NCBI GenBank assembly: GCA_014727815.1 | Contig: WJMS01000079.1 | Coordinates: forward strand, 1-32,304 | DNA: 32,304 nucleotides | Direction of reading: 5' to 3' | Source: a candidate division GN15 bacterium | GTDB lineage: Bacteria; Zixibacteria; MSB-5A5; GN15; FEB-12 | Part shown: piece after piece, positions 29,591 to 32,304 of the stretch | Layout: the number at the start of each line of letters is the position of its first letter | How positions within the stretch are numbered: the first letter of the stretch is position 1 | Notes under the pieces: model-generated | The model's input: only the letters and a program-made list of their open reading frames with translations | Database searches by the model: none | What the model was told of the DNA's origin: nothing | Position numbers and translations under genes: made by a program

Positions 29591-32304
29591 ATGTCCGATT
29601 CTTTCACGACATCCCGCATAGGAACGGTCTGTCGCTCGGTCGGTGTCCGACTATGCTGTGCGGTGCTGTTGATCGTTCTCGCGGGGCCGGCCGCGACAAT
29701 ATCGGCCCAGGCCGATAGTGCCCGTGCCCTGCTGGCGCTGGCCGACTCGCTCCAGAAGGCGAGTGCGTTCGACTCGACAGCGGTCATACTCGAACGGGCG
29801 CTGGCGGTGGCCGAGGAGTCGGGCGCCGATGACACCCTCATTGCCCGTATTCTCGGCAATGCCGGTACCGTGGCCACGGTCGCCGGCAACTATGACCGTG
29901 CCGAACGGTACTGCCGTCGCTCGCTGGAAGTCATCGAGCGGTTCGGCATACCGGACACCACGGCCTACGCCCGTGGCCTGTATCGCCTCAGCCACATCTT
30001 GTATCGCCACAAGGACTACGTGACTGCCGAGAGCCTGCTTACCCTTGCGGAGGGGTACGCGGAGATGGTGTCCCCGGTCAAGCATGTCGTTCTTTCGGCG
30101 GTGATCGATCTGCTGGCAATGATCCACATGGAGACGGGGCGACCGGAGTCGGCTGAATGGCTCTATCGCCGCGCTCTGGCGATGCGTCAGGAGCACCTTG
30201 GTGAGCGGCACCCGATGACGGCTACCAGTCTCACCAATCTGGCCATGCATCTCAAGGAGCAAAGCGAGTCTGATCAGGCTGAGCGCCTGTACCTTCGTGC
30301 GCTGGAAATCAAGCAAGAGGTAGCGGGGCCGAATGATATCTCACTTATCCCCAACCTGAACAACCTCGCTACGCTCTACAACGATCGGGCCGAGTATAGC
30401 CTGGCCGAGGACTACCTGTGGCGCGCGCTGCGAATCTGCCGCACCCACCTGCCGCCCGACCATCCGTACGCCGCCAGCGTTCGCAATAACCTGGCTGCAT
30501 CGATGTCGAGACAGGGCAAGTTCGTCGAGGCTGAACGCCTCTATCTCGAGGCGATCGACAACATCGGCGCCGCCCTGAGCCCGGAGCATCCCGACATCCC
30601 CTTCATCATGACCAGCCTGGCCGACCTGTATACGCTTGTGGGCGAGTACGGCAAAGCCGAGCAGACGCTGCATGCGGCCCTGGAACTGCTGCCCGATGAT
30701 GATCGCTCGTTTGCTGCGACCGGCGCGCGAACCTGGCGCAACCTTGCTGACTGCTACCGCGTGCAGGGGAAGTACGCTGAAGCCGACCGGCTTTTCAGTC
30801 AATCACTGGCGTTGACCGAAGAGCGGCTGGGTGAAGACCATCCCTCGGTTGCCGAAGTACTGGTGCTCTACGGCAATCTCAAACTCGATCTCGGTCTGGT
30901 CGGTGAAGCCGAGGAGCAGTATCGCCGCGCCGGCCGGATATACGAGTCGGCCTACAGCGATGCGCATCCTGACTACGCGTTGGCCCTGCATAATCTCGGC
31001 GTGCTGCATTTGCAAGCCCGTCGCCACGACCGGGCCCAGGCGTTGTTCGAGCGGGCTCTGCGGATCAACCGCGCGGCGGCCGGTCTTGAAAGCCCTCAAA
31101 GTGTGATGATGCTGCACAGTCTTGGCGCGTTGTGCGCCCGCCGCGGCGACACCACTGCAGCCGACACGCTGTTGGCCGAAGCCCTGTCGCGTCGCCTGGA
31201 TCTGTTCGGCGACGGGCATCGCGATGTCGCCCTCACCCGCCTGGCGTTCGGGTCGCTGCGCAAACTGCAGGGACGCTACGAGGAAGCGGAGGAGTTGCTT
31301 CGCCGGGCGCTGGATGATCTGGTTGCCTCGTTTGGTTCATTCCATCCGGAAGTTGCCATGGCCGAGGCTAACCTGGCCCGATTGTATGCGACCATGGAGC
31401 GGACGACGGTGGCGCAGGAACACTTCGCCCGGTCGATCGCCGTGCGGCAGCGTTTCCTCGACTATGCCTTTACCTTCTCATCCGAAAGCCAGAAGCTTCG
31501 CTGGCTCGACGCGTACCCGATGCTGGACAACGCGCTGCTGTCGTTCGCACAACATGCACAGCAACCGGAGATCACACTCGCGGCCGCCGAGATGATCCTT
31601 CGCGGCAAGGCGGTGGTCGCCGATGCGGTCATGGCCGAGCGCGAGGTCGTGCTGTGCTCCGACCAGCCGGAAATCCGCGCTGCGTTCGACCGCCGTACCG
31701 AAGTAAGTACACGTATCGCCAATCTGACCCTGGCCGGTCTGTTCGAGGATGTGGCCGCGGGCTATCGCGATACGCTCACGGCACTGACGCTTCGCCACGA
31801 CTCGCTCGAAGCCAGTCTCAGTCGGCAGTGCGCCGCCTTCAAGCTGGACATGCGCATCCGTGACGTGCACTGTCCCGATATCGCCGAGTCTCTCGAGCCC
31901 GGCTCGGCGTTGTGGGAGTACGTACGCTATGAACCGTATGACTTCGACACGATCGCGAGCGAAGATGATCGGGTTGGGCCGCCACGCTACCTCGGACTGG
32001 TGGTCGGGCCGGCCTGTGAGCCGACCCTGGTCGATCTGGGTGAGGCGGCGCCGATCGACAGCCTGGTCCGGCACGCCCGAGGTCTGATCGATCGAGTGGG
32101 CGCCGACATCCTCTCACCGCGTGCGGCCTTCCTCGAGGAACGACTGCGGGCGGTGCTGGCGGAACTCGCCGAGCGCGTGTTCGCGCCCATGGCGGCTGTC
32201 TCACCGAATGACACGGTGCTGTTCGTTTCCCCCGATGGCGCCCTGAATCTCATGCCGCTGCAGGTACTGCCGCTGGCGGACGGCGGCTACGTGGTCGAGC
32301 GGTA
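29591..32304 (+). CDS. Exported TPR-repeat protein with CHAT (caspase-like) domain, C-terminus beyond the window
   Basis: Not in the ORF track (open to the right edge). Direct translation: MSDSFTTSRIGTVCRSVGVRLCCAVLLIVLAGPAATISAQADSARALLALADSLQKA..., multiple kinesin-light-chain-like TPRs (YRRALAMRQEHLGERHPMTATSLTNLAMHLKEQ..., LFSQSLALTEERLGEDHPSVAEVLVLYGNL..., LFERALRINRAAAGLESPQSVMMLHSLGAL), then a CHAT-like segment YLGLVVGPACEPTLVDLGEAAPIDSLV...DTVLFVSPDGALNLMPLQVLPLADGGYVVER. Confidence 0.88.
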   Translation, partial: MSDSFTTSRIGTVCRSVGVRLCCAVLLIVLAGPAATISAQADSARALLALADSLQKASAFDSTAVILERALAVAEESGADDTLIARILGNAGTVATVAGNYDRAERYCRRSLEVIERFGIPDTTAYARGLYRLSHILYRHKDYVTAESLLTLAEGYAEMVSPVKHVVLSAVIDLLAMIHMETGRPESAEWLYRRALAMRQEHLGERHPMTATSLTNLAMHLKEQSESDQAERLYLRALEIKQEVAGPNDISLIPNLNNLATLYNDRAEYSLAEDYLWRALRICRTHLPPDHPYAASVRNNLAASMSRQGKFVEAERLYLEAIDNIGAALSPEHPDIPFIMTSLADLYTLVGEYGKAEQTLHAALELLPDDDRSFAATGARTWRNLADCYRVQGKYAEADRLFSQSLALTEERLGEDHPSVAEVLVLYGNLKLDLGLVGEAEEQYRRAGRIYESAYSDAHPDYALALHNLGVLHLQARRHDRAQALFERALRINRAAAGLESPQSVMMLHSLGALCARRGDTTAADTLLAEALSRRLDLFGDGHRDVALTRLAFGSLRKLQGRYEEAEELLRRALDDLVASFGSFHPEVAMAEANLARLYATMERTTVAQEHFARSIAVRQRFLDYAFTFSSESQKLRWLDAYPMLDNALLSFAQHAQQPEITLAAAEMILRGKAVVADAVMAEREVVLCSDQPEIRAAFDRRTEVSTRIANLTLAGLFEDVAAGYRDTLTALTLRHDSLEASLSRQCAAFKLDMRIRDVHCPDIAESLEPGSALWEYVRYEPYDFDTIASEDDRVGPPRYLGLVVGPACEPTLVDLGEAAPIDSLVRHARGLIDRVGADILSPRAAFLEERLRAVLAELAERVFAPMAAVSPNDTVLFVSPDGALNLMPLQVLPLADGGYVVER

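Noticed and set aside
29651-30802. Minus-strand ORFs of 221 and 153 aa
   Set aside because: Antisense to the edge-truncated TPR-CHAT gene, whose repeats are clear in direct translation.
28224-32304. Possible type III-E CRISPR (Craspase) locus suggested by TPR-CHAT plus ECF sigma
   Set aside because: No CRISPR repeats, gRAMP/Cas7-11, Cas1/2 or Csx30-like gene seen in the window; TPR-CHAT appears exported. Only the functional analogy is kept.

Overview
High-GC, gene-dense bacterial chromosomal segment with no tRNA, rRNA, CRISPR array, transposase or phage signature that I could see. Left to right it contains: (i) a PadR regulator / ABC ATPase / FtsX-MacB-like permease operon on the minus strand, with the permease running off the left edge; (ii) a secreted beta-propeller + transglutaminase protein; (iii) isocitrate lyase followed by a class-V (alanine/serine-glyoxylate type) aminotransferase; (iv) a Na+/solute symporter translationally coupled to an Alginate_exp-like outer-membrane barrel; (v) DUF2267, UPF0182 and PRC-barrel proteins; (vi) a four-gene signalling cluster: CheB-CheR-PAS fusion, PAS histidine kinase, single-domain receiver, REC-PAS-LuxR regulator; (vii) an arsenic operon (Trx-type arsenate reductase-like protein, ArsR, ACR3) preceded by a striking 34-bp four-half-site palindrome; (viii) a 1733-aa secreted subtilase with FG-GAP, beta-helix, thrombospondin-3 and dockerin-like modules; (ix) divergently, an ECF sigma factor, a membrane zinc-finger anti-sigma factor and an exported TPR-CHAT (caspase-like) protein truncated by the right edge. 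The most interesting candidate system is (ix): an ECF sigma / anti-sigma / exported TPR-CHAT cassette, conceptually similar to the Craspase TPR-CHAT/Csx30/RpoE circuit but with no CRISPR component visible. The two edge-truncated genes (1..688 minus and 29591..32304 plus) are missing from the supplied ORF track and were found by direct translation. Dockerin and TSP3 tails of this style suggest an FCB-group or Zixibacteria-like host, but that is only inference.
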